Positions 26,665 through 35,595 of a stretch of DNA of 64,000 nt are shown piece after piece (the first letter of the stretch is position 1; every line of letters starts with the position of its first letter). The position numbers and the translations under genes are program-made. The notes below the pieces were generated by a model. It was not told where the DNA came from and did no database searches. It was given only the letters and a program-made list of their open reading frames with translations. Source of the stretch: CAVQCA01 sp963710815 (GTDB lineage Bacteria > Pseudomonadota > Gammaproteobacteria > UBA9214); assembly GCA_963710815.1 (NCBI GenBank), contig CAVQCA010000135.1:1-64000 (forward strand), given 5' to 3'.

Positions 26665-27614
26665 CACGGCGCGCTCGAGAGCACTTCATCGATCACGCAT
26701 CGCCATCGGATGTCAGGCTTGGCATCGCCCTGGGCAGCGGGTCGTCACGCGGCTGGTCACATATCGGCATCATCCGGGCGCTGGCCGAAATCGGCATCGA
26801 ACCGGACATCGTATGCGGTTGTTCGGTTGGCGCCATCGTCGGTGCTTCCTTTGCCGCCGGGAATCTGGACAGGCTGGAGCACTGGGTGACCTCGCTGACG
26901 CGCACCGATGTTGCACGCTTCTTCGATCTGAACCTGACGCTGTCCGGGTTCGTGGATGCGCCGCGCCTGCGGTCCTTCTTCGCTGAAAATGTCTGCGCCG
27001 AAGATGTCAGGATTGAACATCTTGCGCGGGAATTCGCGACGGTATCGACCGACCTGGAAACCGGGAGAGAGATCTGGTTTACCCAGGGTTCGGTGCTCGA
27101 TGCCGTCTGGGCGTCGATGTCCGTACCCGGACTGTTTCCTCCCCTGCGTAACCAGGGCAAGTGGCTGGTAGACGGTGGCCTGGTCAACCCCGTGCCGGTA
27201 TCGCTCTGCCGGGTCCTGGGCGCGGATATCGTGATTGCGGTCAATCTGAACGCTGCGATCGCCGGCAGGCATTTTATCCACGGGGACGGGAATGCGCCGG
27301 AGGATGTCCCGCCTGACAGCCTGATCTCGACGGTCAGGAAGACCGTCAGAAGCTACTCCGCCTCGCTGTTCGGCGGCAACGGGGCGGATGGTGCGCCCGG
27401 GCTGTTTGACGCCATCAGCGGCTCGCTCAATATCATGCAGGAGCGCATCACCCGCAGCAGAATGGCAGGGGACCCGCCGGATATCGTCCTCGCGCCAAGG
27501 CTGTCGCATATCGGACTGATGGAGTATTACCGTGCACAGGAAGCCATCCAGGAAGGCAGGGAATGCGTCGGGAGAATGCTCCCGGAAATCCGTTATCTGG
27601 TAAAACCGCGCTGA
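26661..27614 (+). CDS. Patatin-like phospholipase family protein (RssA-like)
   Basis: This 317-residue hydrolase has the patatin oxyanion loop GSGSSRGWSHIG, the nucleophile elbow GCSVG and the catalytic Asp in VDGGLVNPVP. Patatin-like enzymes release fatty acids from lipids; the bacterial RssA subgroup is mostly uncharacterised. The start chosen is TTG at 26661, which overlaps the uvrD stop (TTGA) and suggests translational coupling; a GTG lies in frame at 26619. No signal peptide is seen, so a cytoplasmic or membrane-peripheral location is likely. Confidence 0.88.
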   Translation: MTRRAREHFIDHASPSDVRLGIALGSGSSRGWSHIGIIRALAEIGIEPDIVCGCSVGAIVGASFAAGNLDRLEHWVTSLTRTDVARFFDLNLTLSGFVDAPRLRSFFAENVCAEDVRIEHLAREFATVSTDLETGREIWFTQGSVLDAVWASMSVPGLFPPLRNQGKWLVDGGLVNPVPVSLCRVLGADIVIAVNLNAAIAGRHFIHGDGNAPEDVPPDSLISTVRKTVRSYSASLFGGNGADGAPGLFDAISGSLNIMQERITRSRMAGDPPDIVLAPRLSHIGLMEYYRAQEAIQEGRECVGRMLPEIRYLVKPR

Positions 27615-27641
27615 TCACGCCGCCTGTGCGCGGCGCCCCGG

Positions 27642-30518
27642 TCAACCGAGTTGGGTGACGATATCGAGCGGCACCGGGTCGGGCTGGGCGAGACCCGGCA
27701 GGATATCGCACGACGGGCGGCCGATATGGTTGCCCTGGGCGCAGTCGACGCCCATCTGCCTGAGTATCTGCAGGGTTTTCTCGTTCTCCACGCATTCCGC
27801 GATGGTCACCTTGCCCAGGGCGTGGGCGACCTGATTCATGGATTCCACCATGGCCTGGTCCACGGAGCTGTGCGCCAGACCTTTCACGAAGCCGCCGTCG
27901 ATCTTGAGCCTGTCGACCGGCAGATGCTTGAGGTAGGCAAAGGAGGAGAATCCGGAACCAAAGTCATCCAGTGCGAACTGGCAGCCGATGTCCTTCAGCG
28001 CGGTAATGAATGCTTCCGCGGCGACCAGGTTCTCGATCGCCGCCGTCTCGGTGATCTCGAAGGTGACCCAGGTGGGATCGAGTCCGGTATCGGAGAGCAT
28101 TTCCTGTATCAGCGGCAGCAGCGAGCTGTCTTCAAAGGCCTTGCCCGAGAGATTGATCGAGAAACTGGTTTTGCAGCCCTTCTCGTGCAGGCGGCAGAGC
28201 TGCCGGATGGCGCGCCTGACGATCCAGCGGTCGACGCTGTGGATCAGGCCGAAGCGCTCGGCCGCCGGCATGAAGCCGCCGGGCAGGATGATCTGGCCGT
28301 CATCGCAGATCATGCGAACCAGCACTTCGTAGTCTTGCACCGCCCTGGTTTCGGTGGACACGATGGGCTGATACACCAGCTGGAAGCGGTCATGCTCAAG
28401 CATTTCCCGCACGCGCGACGCCCAGCCCATGTCCGCGGCCATGCCGGCCTTGTCGCTGTCTGCCGGATTGTAGAGGTTGGCGCGGTTGCGACCCTGCTGC
28501 TTGGCGATGTTGCAGGCGAGATCGGCATGCGAGAGCGCCTCCTCGGCCGAGGTGACCTGCTGGTCGATCATCGTCACGCCGATGCTGCAGGAGATGTTGT
28601 AGTGTTTGCCGCCCTCGATGAATTTGTAGTCATCGCACAGTGCGCGGAAGTTTTCCGCCGCGCTCGGCACGTCACGCTTGTCGATGTTGTAGAGCAGCAG
28701 GGTGAATTCATCACCGCCGAAACGTGCCAGCAGGTCGCCGTCACGGACGTGCGATGAGAGCAGGGAGGCCATGTTGACCAGCAGGCGGTCGCCGGCGGCA
28801 TGATCCAGCGTGTCGTTGATGTACTTGAACTGGTCGAGATCGATATAGAACAGCGCACAGTCCGACTCGTTGCGCGCCACACGCGCCACGGTGCGCTCCA
28901 GTTCCTGCTGGAAATAATTCCGGTTGAACAGGCCGGTGAGCGAGTCATGTTCGGCGTGGTAGGAGAGCTGGTGCTGGAACGCCTTCTGTTCCGTGATATC
29001 ACGCGCCGTGCCGCTGATCTGGACGACCCTGCCATCGGCGTCCTTGTGTGACTTGGCGCTGAAGCTGAGAAAATGCGGTTTGCCTTCGGCGTCCAGATGC
29101 ACGGTTTCGAACTTGATGCGCTCCCTGCCATGCAACAGCCCGTCAATGGCTTCCTCGTCGATGGGGGGGTGATCGGGCGATCTGAATTCGTGGATCGGGC
29201 GCTGCAGCATCTCATCGGGCGCGTAGCCGTAAATCGTCTGGCAGGCGCGGTTGATGTAGGTCAGCGAGCCCGTGGCATCCATCGTCCAGACGAGATCATG
29301 CGCGGTTTCGACCAGATCGCGGTAGCGGCTCTCGGCGTCCCGCAACTGCTCTTCCGTGGCCTTGCGCCGCGTGATATCGGCGACCAGGCAGGTATACATG
29401 CATTGCCCGTTGATGCGCATGGCGCTGACGCGCGCCGACATCTTCATGGTGGTGCCGTTGCGGTGATAGCCCAGAACCTCGCATTCTTCGCCAATCAGGC
29501 GCAGCCTGTTCTCGTCGTCGAACAGATCCGGCAGCAGCCATTTAAACGGCCGCTGGCATATTTCCGTTGCCAGGTAGCCGAACAGTTTCTCCGCGGCGGG
29601 ATTGAAGGTTTCGATCATGCCCTTGCCGTTCACTACGATGATTCCCTCCGCGGCCGTTTTTACCACCGCGCGCATATGGGTTTCCTGTTCACCGAGACGG
29701 CGGAAAAGCCCACCGAGGGTCTGGGTGATGAAGCCGATTTCATCCGTCGACTGGGGTTTCAGGTGCGCCAGCTCGGCATGCATGGTGGCGCCGTTGCGCT
29801 GGAAAATGGTCTCAACCGGTGCCAGGGAACGGGCAACGCTGCGGATGGAAAACAGCGTAACCAGGGTCGTAATGGATACCAGAATCAGCCAGACGGCCAG
29901 ATCCCCGTACTTCAGGCTGCCACTCTGTTGCCAGTGGTAATTCATCAGCAAGGAATAGGACAACATGGGCACGAACCCCCCGAGCAGGAGGAGCCTGGAT
30001 TTCAGGCTGATCTGGATCTTTTGCAGGCTGAGGTGTCCCGACAGTTTGCCGATCAGGTCCATGGCCAGTTGATAGGTGGGCAGACCCACCAGCATCGAGA
30101 TCGATAGCTGCAGCACCAGCAGCTGCAGGAATCGGCCCGGGTGCGCGGCGATCGGTATCTTCGCGGCGAAGAAAAACAGCGGTGGCATCACCAGGGCATA
30201 GAAAAGGAAGAAGGACCAGTAATCACGGCTGAATCCATCCAGGCGCCGCTGCTGTCGTGAGTTCAGGCAGGACCCTGGCCGGCGCCGTATCCAGTCGCTC
30301 AAGGGATTGAAATAATTATAGAAATAGATGAATGCGCAGAGTACGGTAGCAGCCAGAAAAACCGCCAGCATGACTTGCATACGCAGGGTCTGGAGTTCAC
30401 TTGCACGGACCAGCCCGAACAGTTGGGCACTGGCCAGACCTGCCAGCGGAACGAGTAGAAGTCCGGTTATGATCAGGGCGGTGAAGCGGGCGCGTATGTT
30501 TTTTAGCTCACTCAACAT
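27642..30518 (-). CDS. Membrane PAS-PAS-GGDEF-EAL c-di-GMP enzyme
   Basis: This 958-residue protein combines about six N-terminal membrane helices (within residues 12-227), a HAMP-like linker, two PAS domains (about 277-382 and 393-507), a GGDEF domain and an EAL domain. The GGDEF motif is intact at 601-605, and an inhibitory I-site RDGD lies five residues before it. The EAL motif is EVL (731-733), with DDFGSG at 851-856 and the metal-binding residues largely kept, so both synthesis and hydrolysis of c-di-GMP are possible. The ATG at 30518 follows a GAGGA ribosome-binding site. It converges with the patatin gene. The upstream gap (30519-30812) is A+T-rich promoter-like DNA. Confidence 0.95.
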   Translation of the reverse strand: MLSELKNIRARFTALIITGLLLVPLAGLASAQLFGLVRASELQTLRMQVMLAVFLAATVLCAFIYFYNYFNPLSDWIRRRPGSCLNSRQQRRLDGFSRDYWSFFLFYALVMPPLFFFAAKIPIAAHPGRFLQLLVLQLSISMLVGLPTYQLAMDLIGKLSGHLSLQKIQISLKSRLLLLGGFVPMLSYSLLMNYHWQQSGSLKYGDLAVWLILVSITTLVTLFSIRSVARSLAPVETIFQRNGATMHAELAHLKPQSTDEIGFITQTLGGLFRRLGEQETHMRAVVKTAAEGIIVVNGKGMIETFNPAAEKLFGYLATEICQRPFKWLLPDLFDDENRLRLIGEECEVLGYHRNGTTMKMSARVSAMRINGQCMYTCLVADITRRKATEEQLRDAESRYRDLVETAHDLVWTMDATGSLTYINRACQTIYGYAPDEMLQRPIHEFRSPDHPPIDEEAIDGLLHGRERIKFETVHLDAEGKPHFLSFSAKSHKDADGRVVQISGTARDITEQKAFQHQLSYHAEHDSLTGLFNRNYFQQELERTVARVARNESDCALFYIDLDQFKYINDTLDHAAGDRLLVNMASLLSSHVRDGDLLARFGGDEFTLLLYNIDKRDVPSAAENFRALCDDYKFIEGGKHYNISCSIGVTMIDQQVTSAEEALSHADLACNIAKQQGRNRANLYNPADSDKAGMAADMGWASRVREMLEHDRFQLVYQPIVSTETRAVQDYEVLVRMICDDGQIILPGGFMPAAERFGLIHSVDRWIVRRAIRQLCRLHEKGCKTSFSINLSGKAFEDSSLLPLIQEMLSDTGLDPTWVTFEITETAAIENLVAAEAFITALKDIGCQFALDDFGSGFSSFAYLKHLPVDRLKIDGGFVKGLAHSSVDQAMVESMNQVAHALGKVTIAECVENEKTLQILRQMGVDCAQGNHIGRPSCDILPGLAQPDPVPLDIVTQLG

Positions 30519-30812
30519 GATCTGTCCTCGATCCTCCCACTCCGGCAACGTGAATGTGCCGACGGCCTCGTGAGTATTTAAATATTATTTTATAATTAGT
30601 GTACTAGCTACACTATTGTATGATTTCGGTGAATACTATTGCATAACTACCCGTAATTACAAGGCTACCGACCGTTATTAATTGTGGTGTTTGCGCCACA
30701 ATCGAATTGTGAGACCGCACCCTGGTGAGATCATGGCTTTCCTGCTGACCATGCACGTAGCGTGCAGCGGGGCAATTGCGGGCGAAACGAAAGTGTGGAT
30801 TCGGGCGGAGTG

Positions 30813-31379
30813 TTACCGAAATGCGTAGCCGAGGCTGATGAGGTGCATCTTAAGACCGTCATTCGGGCCCTTGATGCCACCGTTGGTGAGATACTGATAA
30901 TGGTAGGACAGCTCGTAGTTACCTTTGTTGCCAAACCCAATGCCCAGGCCGACAATCGGACCGAACTGCAGATTCGTGGCCAGGTCCCGATCACCAAGTT
31001 TCGTGTCGGTGAGCAGGTGTCCGCCGATGCCGATTTCAGAAAATGGCGTGACGCCTTTGGATAACTGGACATCGCGCTGCAGGCGCAGGTAGGGAGTGAG
31101 ACTGAAGTCATAAAGGCTGCTGTTCTGGTTGATATCGGATTTCAGGTAGGCGAGGGAGGCATCCCAGTACCCGCTCACGAACCAGGCGCCTTCATTAAAC
31201 CAGGTTCGGTTCCATTTGTTTTGCACGCCAATCTGAAAATCCAGGGTCTTGTTGGTATCGTTGTCCTTCCCCGCGGTGACGGTGACCGAGTCGATCCAGG
31301 GCCTCCCGGCCGCCTGGGTCAGCGTGAGAGGGATCAGCAGCAGTACCGGGGCAACCAGGGTACGTATGAATGTATTCAT
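30813..31379 (-). CDS. PagL-like outer-membrane protein (lipid A deacylase family) with altered active site
   Basis: This 188-residue protein has a signal peptide (residues 1-23, cleaving after TQAA) and alternating beta-strands ending in an aromatic-terminated strand (LGYAFR), typical of an eight-stranded outer-membrane barrel. The conserved block NGGIKGPNDG is present. In PagL-family deacylases it is normally preceded by a catalytic His-x-Ser; here the aligned residues are Tyr163-Leu-Thr165. The protein may therefore be catalytically inactive, or I may have the register wrong by a few residues. It is monocistronic and upstream of the c-di-GMP enzyme in the same direction. Confidence 0.8.
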   Translation of the reverse strand: MNTFIRTLVAPVLLLIPLTLTQAAGRPWIDSVTVTAGKDNDTNKTLDFQIGVQNKWNRTWFNEGAWFVSGYWDASLAYLKSDINQNSSLYDFSLTPYLRLQRDVQLSKGVTPFSEIGIGGHLLTDTKLGDRDLATNLQFGPIVGLGIGFGNKGNYELSYHYQYLTNGGIKGPNDGLKMHLISLGYAFR

Positions 31380-31503
31380 TTTGCGCCTCGTCTGCATTCT
31401 CTGTCGCGGCTTGCTCCACGGCGGATTATTGTAAAGTGGCGTCGTGCGCCTGTCAGTGATCGGCCCCGCGGCTGCTGACGCAAGGTTCGTAAGTCACACC
31501 GCG

Positions 31504-31869
31504 CTACCAGCGATAGAGGACCCATCTGGGCACAGTAATATTCGGTTCCAGGGTGTTGTAACGCGATTCGAGTGAGCCATTACCATCCTGATCAACCAGG
31601 TAGTACGGATAACCGATGCGCGGCACGATCTTGACCATGTAAAGCTGATTGTTCACACGGTACTCGTAGATGATATCCTCTCCGCGCTTGGTGATTTTCA
31701 CCTCGGGCTGGAGGTCCTCTTCCCCGCTGAGTCCGGAGGGGGGAGGAGGTGCGGTTTCGGGCACTGGCATTGGCGGCGGGGGCGGGATATCGGGCAGCGG
31801 CGGGTTCTCGGCACGCGCCACCAGGCAGGGCAGCATTAACGCGATCAGCAACGCAAGCAGTCTGGTCAT
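31504..31869 (-). CDS. DUF2782 periplasmic protein
   Basis: This 121-residue protein starts MTRLLALLIALMLPCLVARA, a clear signal peptide, followed by a proline-rich linker (PPLPDIPPPPPMP) and a small beta domain with ITKRGEDIIYEYRVNNQLYM and KIVPRIGYPYYLVDQDGNG. This matches DUF2782, a small family found next to polA in many gammaproteobacteria. The function is unknown. It is divergent from polA here. Confidence 0.85.
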   Translation of the reverse strand: MTRLLALLIALMLPCLVARAENPPLPDIPPPPPMPVPETAPPPPSGLSGEEDLQPEVKITKRGEDIIYEYRVNNQLYMVKIVPRIGYPYYLVDQDGNGSLESRYNTLEPNITVPRWVLYRW

Positions 31870-32077
31870 GATTTCATTCCGGTGGTCCATACAGTAAATT
31901 GGCGCAATATTGGCACCTGATCCTGTTACTAAAACATCGCCAGCAAATCTTTCCCCACAACCAGAGGATAGCATCGACGACATCTGCAGATACATCCGTA
32001 TCGGATATCCGGCCGGAAATTTTCACCGCGCCTGTCCTGCCGCATCGCGGGGTGTTTGCCGAAATTCGCCCGGGGGT

Positions 32078-32125
32078 GTGTCCGGGCCGGGTGTCGTAGC
32101 GAGCACTGCGGGAGAACGAGCACAG
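32078..32125. repeat. Partial copy of the stop-codon-associated repeat
   Basis: TCGTAGCGAGCACTGCGGGAG followed by AACGAGCACAG (32094-32125) matches the inner part of the long element after atpC (TCGTAGCGAGCATGGTGGGAG, then AACGAGCACAG). Preceding bases also resemble that copy. The terminal inverted repeat is missing or degraded, so this is a decayed copy in the polA leader region. Confidence 0.6.
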
Positions 32126-32198
32126 GCACAAGGTTTCTCAGGGAGCAGGCCCTGGTTCAAACCCAGGCACGACGGTCTCCCGGACGAGACCATTGACG

Positions 32199-34916
32199 AT
32201 GATCATGACAACAACCAGCCCCCTCATACTTGTCGATGGATCCTCCTACCTGTACCGGGCCTTTCATGCCCTGCCTCCGTTGAATACGTCCCGTGGCGAG
32301 CCGACCGGGGCGATATACGGGGTCATCAATATGTTGCGAAGCCTGTTGGCGGAATACCGGCCCCGCTACTTCGCGGTGGTATTCGACGCCCGCGGCAGAA
32401 CCTTTCGGGATGATCTGTTTGCCGAATACAAGGCCAATCGTCCGCCGATGCCGGAGGAGCTGGCCGCGCAGATCGAACCCCTGCATGCCCTGGTAAGGGC
32501 GCTCGGCCTGCCATTGCTCCAGGTGCCGGGCGTGGAAGCGGATGATGTCATCGGCACGCTCGCCCGACGGGCCGCAGCCGAGGGCATTGAAACGCTCATC
32601 TCGACGGGAGACAAGGACATGGCGCAACTGGTGGATCCACATATCACACTGGTGAACACCATGTCGCACACCGTCCTGGATCGCGACGGTGTCATGGAGA
32701 AATTCGGCGTGCCCCCGGAACACATCGTGGATTTGCTGGCGCTCATGGGGGACAGTTCAGACAACATCCCGGGTATCCCCAAGGTCGGGCCGAAGACCGC
32801 GGCCAAATGGCTGAATGAGTACGGTTCCCTGGATGACTTGCTGGCCCGTGCCGATGACATCAAGGGCAAGGTGGGCGAGAGCCTGCGCGCCAATCTCGAT
32901 ACCCTGGCCCTGTCGCGCCAGCTGGCGACCATCCACTGCGATGTCGATCTGGACGTCGGGCCGGGTGGTCTGCAGCCAGGCGAACCGGATGTTGAACAGT
33001 TACGGGAGTGGTATACCCGGCTGGAATTCTCGCGCTGGCTTCGAGAACTGGAAAGTCGACCATCGGGACTGGCCGCTGCCCGCCCGCCCGAGCATCCCGA
33101 TGCAAAGGTGAAATACGAAACGGTGCTTACGCAGGCGCAATTCGACGCCTGGCTGGCGCGCCTGGAGGCGGCGGAGCTGTTTGCGTTCGATACCGAAACC
33201 ACCAGCCTCAATTATATGTCCGCACGTATCGTCGGCGTGTCGTTCGCGGTCACGGCGGGCGAGGCCGCCTATACGCCGCTGGCGCACGATTATGCCGGCG
33301 CCCCGGAGCAGCTGGACCGCGATGCCGTGCTGGCGCGTCTGCGCCCTCTGCTGGAAGACCCGCGGCGACACAAGGTCGGGCATCACATCAAGTATGACCG
33401 CAACGTGTTGGCCAACCACGGGATCACGCTGGACGGCATCCGCTTCGACACCATGCTGGAATCCTATGTACTCGACAGCACGGCCACCCGCCACGACATG
33501 GATTCGGTGGCGCTGAAGTACCTCGGTCACGCCAACATCACCTATGAGGATGTGGCCGGAAAGGGGGCAAACCAGCTGGACTTCAACCAGGTGCCAATCG
33601 AGCAGGCCGCACCGTATGCCGCCGAGGACGCGGACATTACCCTGCGCCTGCACGAAACCATGTGGCCGATTCTGGCGGAGTCGCCGGCGCTCGAGAACAT
33701 CTATCGCGAGATCGAGTTGCCGCTGGTGACGGTACTCTCCGACATGGAGCAGGCGGGGGTGGCCATCGACACCGCCATGCTGGCCCGGCAAAGCGCGGAA
33801 CTGGCGAAGCGCATCGTCGCCATCGAACAGGAGGCGCACCGCGAAGCCGGACAGCCGTTCAACCTCGGCTCGCCCAAGCAGATCCAGGAAATCCTGTACG
33901 ACAAGCTGCGCCTGCCGGTGCTGGCCAAAACACCGAAAGGTGCGCCCTCGACGGCGGAGGCGGTGCTGCAGGATCTGGCGCTCGATTACCCGCTGCCGCG
34001 CCTGATCCTGCAATACCGTTCCCTCAGCAAGCTGAAGTCGACGTATACGGACCGCCTGCCGGATCAGATCGATCCCCGGACCGGACGCGTCCACACCTCC
34101 TACCATCAGGCGGTCGCCACCACGGGGCGGTTGTCATCGTCCGATCCCAACCTGCAGAACATCCCGGTGCGCACCGAGGAGGGGAGGCGTATCCGGCAGG
34201 CCTTCATCGCCCGACCGGGTTATGACCTGCTGGCGGCCGATTATTCCCAGATCGAGTTGCGTATCATGGCCCACCTCTCCATGGACGATGGCCTGCTGCG
34301 CGCCTTTGCGGCCGGCGCCGATATTCACCGCGCCACCGCGGCCGAGGTCTTCGGTGTGGCGCCGGAGATGGTCACCGGTGATCAGCGCCGCTCCGCCAAG
34401 GCAATCAATTTCGGTCTGATTTATGGTATGTCCTCGTTCGGTCTGGCGCAGCAGCTGGGCATCGCGCGTGGTGCGGCTCAGGAGTATATCGACCTGTATT
34501 TCTCGCGCTATCCGGGTGTCAAAGCCTATATGGAGGCGACCCGTGGTCAGGCGCGCGAGCAGGGTTTTGTCGAAACGGTTTTTGGCCGGCGCCTCTATCT
34601 GCCCGATATCAAGGCAAGTAATGCGCAGCGTCGCGTGGCAGCGGAACGCACCGCGATCAACGCCCCCATGCAGGGCACGGCGGCGGATATCATCAAGCGC
34701 GCCATGATTCGGCTGCATGGCTGGATCAAGAGCCAGCGCAACCCGGGAATCATGATGATCATGCAGGTGCACGATGAGCTGGTTTTCGAGGTGGCGGAAT
34801 CGAAGCTGGAGGAAGCGGGAATCCGGGTTCGGGAGTTGATGGTTGGGGCGGCCGATCTAAGGGTTCCGCTGGTGGTGGATATCGGTTCGGGCAGGAACTG
34901 GGATGAGGCTCACTGA
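32199..34916 (+). CDS. polA: DNA polymerase I
   Basis: This 905-residue three-domain enzyme is used in repair and Okazaki fragment maturation. The N-terminal 5'-nuclease domain begins LILVDGSSYLYRAFHALP. The 3'-5' exonuclease domain keeps FDTETTSLN and YAAEDADITLRLHE, so proofreading is expected. The polymerase domain has motif A AADYSQIELRIMAHLS, motif B RRSAKAINFGLIYGMS and motif C MQVHDELVFEV. Starts at TTG 32193, ATG 32199 and ATG 32205 are all in frame, and none has a strong ribosome-binding site. A small-RNA candidate lies about 500 bp downstream. Confidence 0.98.
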   Translation: MIMTTTSPLILVDGSSYLYRAFHALPPLNTSRGEPTGAIYGVINMLRSLLAEYRPRYFAVVFDARGRTFRDDLFAEYKANRPPMPEELAAQIEPLHALVRALGLPLLQVPGVEADDVIGTLARRAAAEGIETLISTGDKDMAQLVDPHITLVNTMSHTVLDRDGVMEKFGVPPEHIVDLLALMGDSSDNIPGIPKVGPKTAAKWLNEYGSLDDLLARADDIKGKVGESLRANLDTLALSRQLATIHCDVDLDVGPGGLQPGEPDVEQLREWYTRLEFSRWLRELESRPSGLAAARPPEHPDAKVKYETVLTQAQFDAWLARLEAAELFAFDTETTSLNYMSARIVGVSFAVTAGEAAYTPLAHDYAGAPEQLDRDAVLARLRPLLEDPRRHKVGHHIKYDRNVLANHGITLDGIRFDTMLESYVLDSTATRHDMDSVALKYLGHANITYEDVAGKGANQLDFNQVPIEQAAPYAAEDADITLRLHETMWPILAESPALENIYREIELPLVTVLSDMEQAGVAIDTAMLARQSAELAKRIVAIEQEAHREAGQPFNLGSPKQIQEILYDKLRLPVLAKTPKGAPSTAEAVLQDLALDYPLPRLILQYRSLSKLKSTYTDRLPDQIDPRTGRVHTSYHQAVATTGRLSSSDPNLQNIPVRTEEGRRIRQAFIARPGYDLLAADYSQIELRIMAHLSMDDGLLRAFAAGADIHRATAAEVFGVAPEMVTGDQRRSAKAINFGLIYGMSSFGLAQQLGIARGAAQEYIDLYFSRYPGVKAYMEATRGQAREQGFVETVFGRRLYLPDIKASNAQRRVAAERTAINAPMQGTAADIIKRAMIRLHGWIKSQRNPGIMMIMQVHDELVFEVAESKLEEAGIRVRELMVGAADLRVPLVVDIGSGRNWDEAH

Positions 34917-35009
34917 ATGGGCGCAACCCGATGCCATCAGAATTCACTGGACATGAAACGCTGAACGCATTGCGTATTGGTCCTGGTTTCCATCCATAAA
35001 CAAACTTAC

Positions 35010-35083
35010 CGCAGAGACGCCGGGGACGCAGAGAAATCCTTTCATGAAAACTATCAAATCTCTGTGTTCTCGGCGTCTCTGCG
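35010..35083. repeat. CGCAGAGACGC-type palindromic repeat
   Basis: The arms 35010-35033 (starting CGCAGAGACGCCGGGG) and 35060-35083 (ending TCGGCGTCTCTGCG) are inverted repeats matching 21 of 24 with a 26-nt loop. CGCAGAGACGC-type palindromes are common dispersed repeats in environmental proteobacteria. It lies 93 bases after polA. The next 300 bases, to about 35370, are A+T-rich and hold no gene I can support. Confidence 0.7.
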
Positions 35084-35409
35084 ATGAATGTAGCGTTTAT
35101 GGAAGAATTCTAACTATCCGTAATATATATATTAATAATAATAGTAAACTATATATTTTGTCATTACATGTAAAATATACTGTTGCCTGTTTATTGATGA
35201 GCTCTTGCTCGAATCTGACAATACAGGCGGGCTCCCGTGTCTCACCGGGACAACCGCTCTCCGGCAACACACCGTCTTTCCTCAAGACATTATGTCCTTC
35301 GAACGCCACCCGGCGAGACCTGCGGGCTGGTTCCGTTGCCGTGCTGGGTATCCATCGATGAATGCAATATATTGATTGTATGGAAAAATATATTTTTTTA
35401 AATTTTCGT

Positions 35410-35436
35410 GAACCTTTTTTGAAGTGCCCGGTCTTA
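35410..35436 (+). promoter_or_regulatory. Sigma-E/AlgU-like promoter of the polA-engB small RNA
   Basis: GAACCT (35410-35415) and TCTTA (35432-35436) are separated by 16 bp, close to the extracytoplasmic sigma factor consensus GAACTT-N16/17-TCTGA. Transcription would begin about 35441-35443, exactly at the first hairpin of the RNA candidate. The DNA upstream (35370-35409) is very A+T-rich. The match is imperfect at one base in each element. Confidence 0.5.
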
Positions 35437-35440
35437 TTTT

Positions 35441-35554
35441 GTGAGTACGATGGTACTCACCCGCTTCCCTCCCTGAGCGGGTATTCCTCCTACCCGGTAT
35501 CGCTACCGGGAATATTGAAACCCCGGCTTATCCCCCCTTGCCGGGGTTTTTTTT
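35441..35554 (+). ncRNA. Candidate small regulatory RNA in the polA-engB interval (Spot 42/ErsA position)
   Basis: About 114 nt fold into four consecutive perfect hairpins. Stem 1 is GTGAGTAC/GTACTCAC (35441-35460, loop GATG). Stem 2 is CCCGCT/AGCGGG (35460-35481) with the C-rich loop TCCCTCCCTG. Stem 3 is CCCGGTA/TACCGGG (35493-35510, loop TCGC). The fourth is a terminator at 35521-35554. Between stems 2 and 3, the single strand TATTCCTCCTA is complementary to a consensus Shine-Dalgarno sequence, as expected for an Hfq-type repressor of translation. The polA-engB interval hosts Spot 42 in enterics and ErsA in Pseudomonas; the sequence here is judged by position and structure, not by homology. 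Confidence 0.7.
35521..35554 (+). terminator. Rho-independent terminator of the small-RNA candidate
   Basis: CCCCGGC (35521-35527) pairs perfectly with GCCGGGG (35540-35546), followed directly by eight T residues (35547-35554). This is the strongest intrinsic terminator in the window. The loop TTATCCCCCCTT is also C-rich. The next gene, engB, is on the opposite strand and ends 42 bases further on, so on the plus strand the terminator can serve only the small RNA (or polA readthrough). Confidence 0.9.
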
Positions 35555-35595
35555 GCCCCGATTTTACCCAGCCATTGGTTCGGGGAGGCGTCGAG

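Noticed and set aside
32151..32167. tRNA T-arm-like sequence CCTGGTTCAAACCCAGG before polA
   Set aside because: The 5-bp stem and 7-nt loop are perfect, but upstream sequence cannot form D and anticodon arms, the acceptor pairing is incomplete and no CCA follows. Most of the upstream sequence is a repeat copy.
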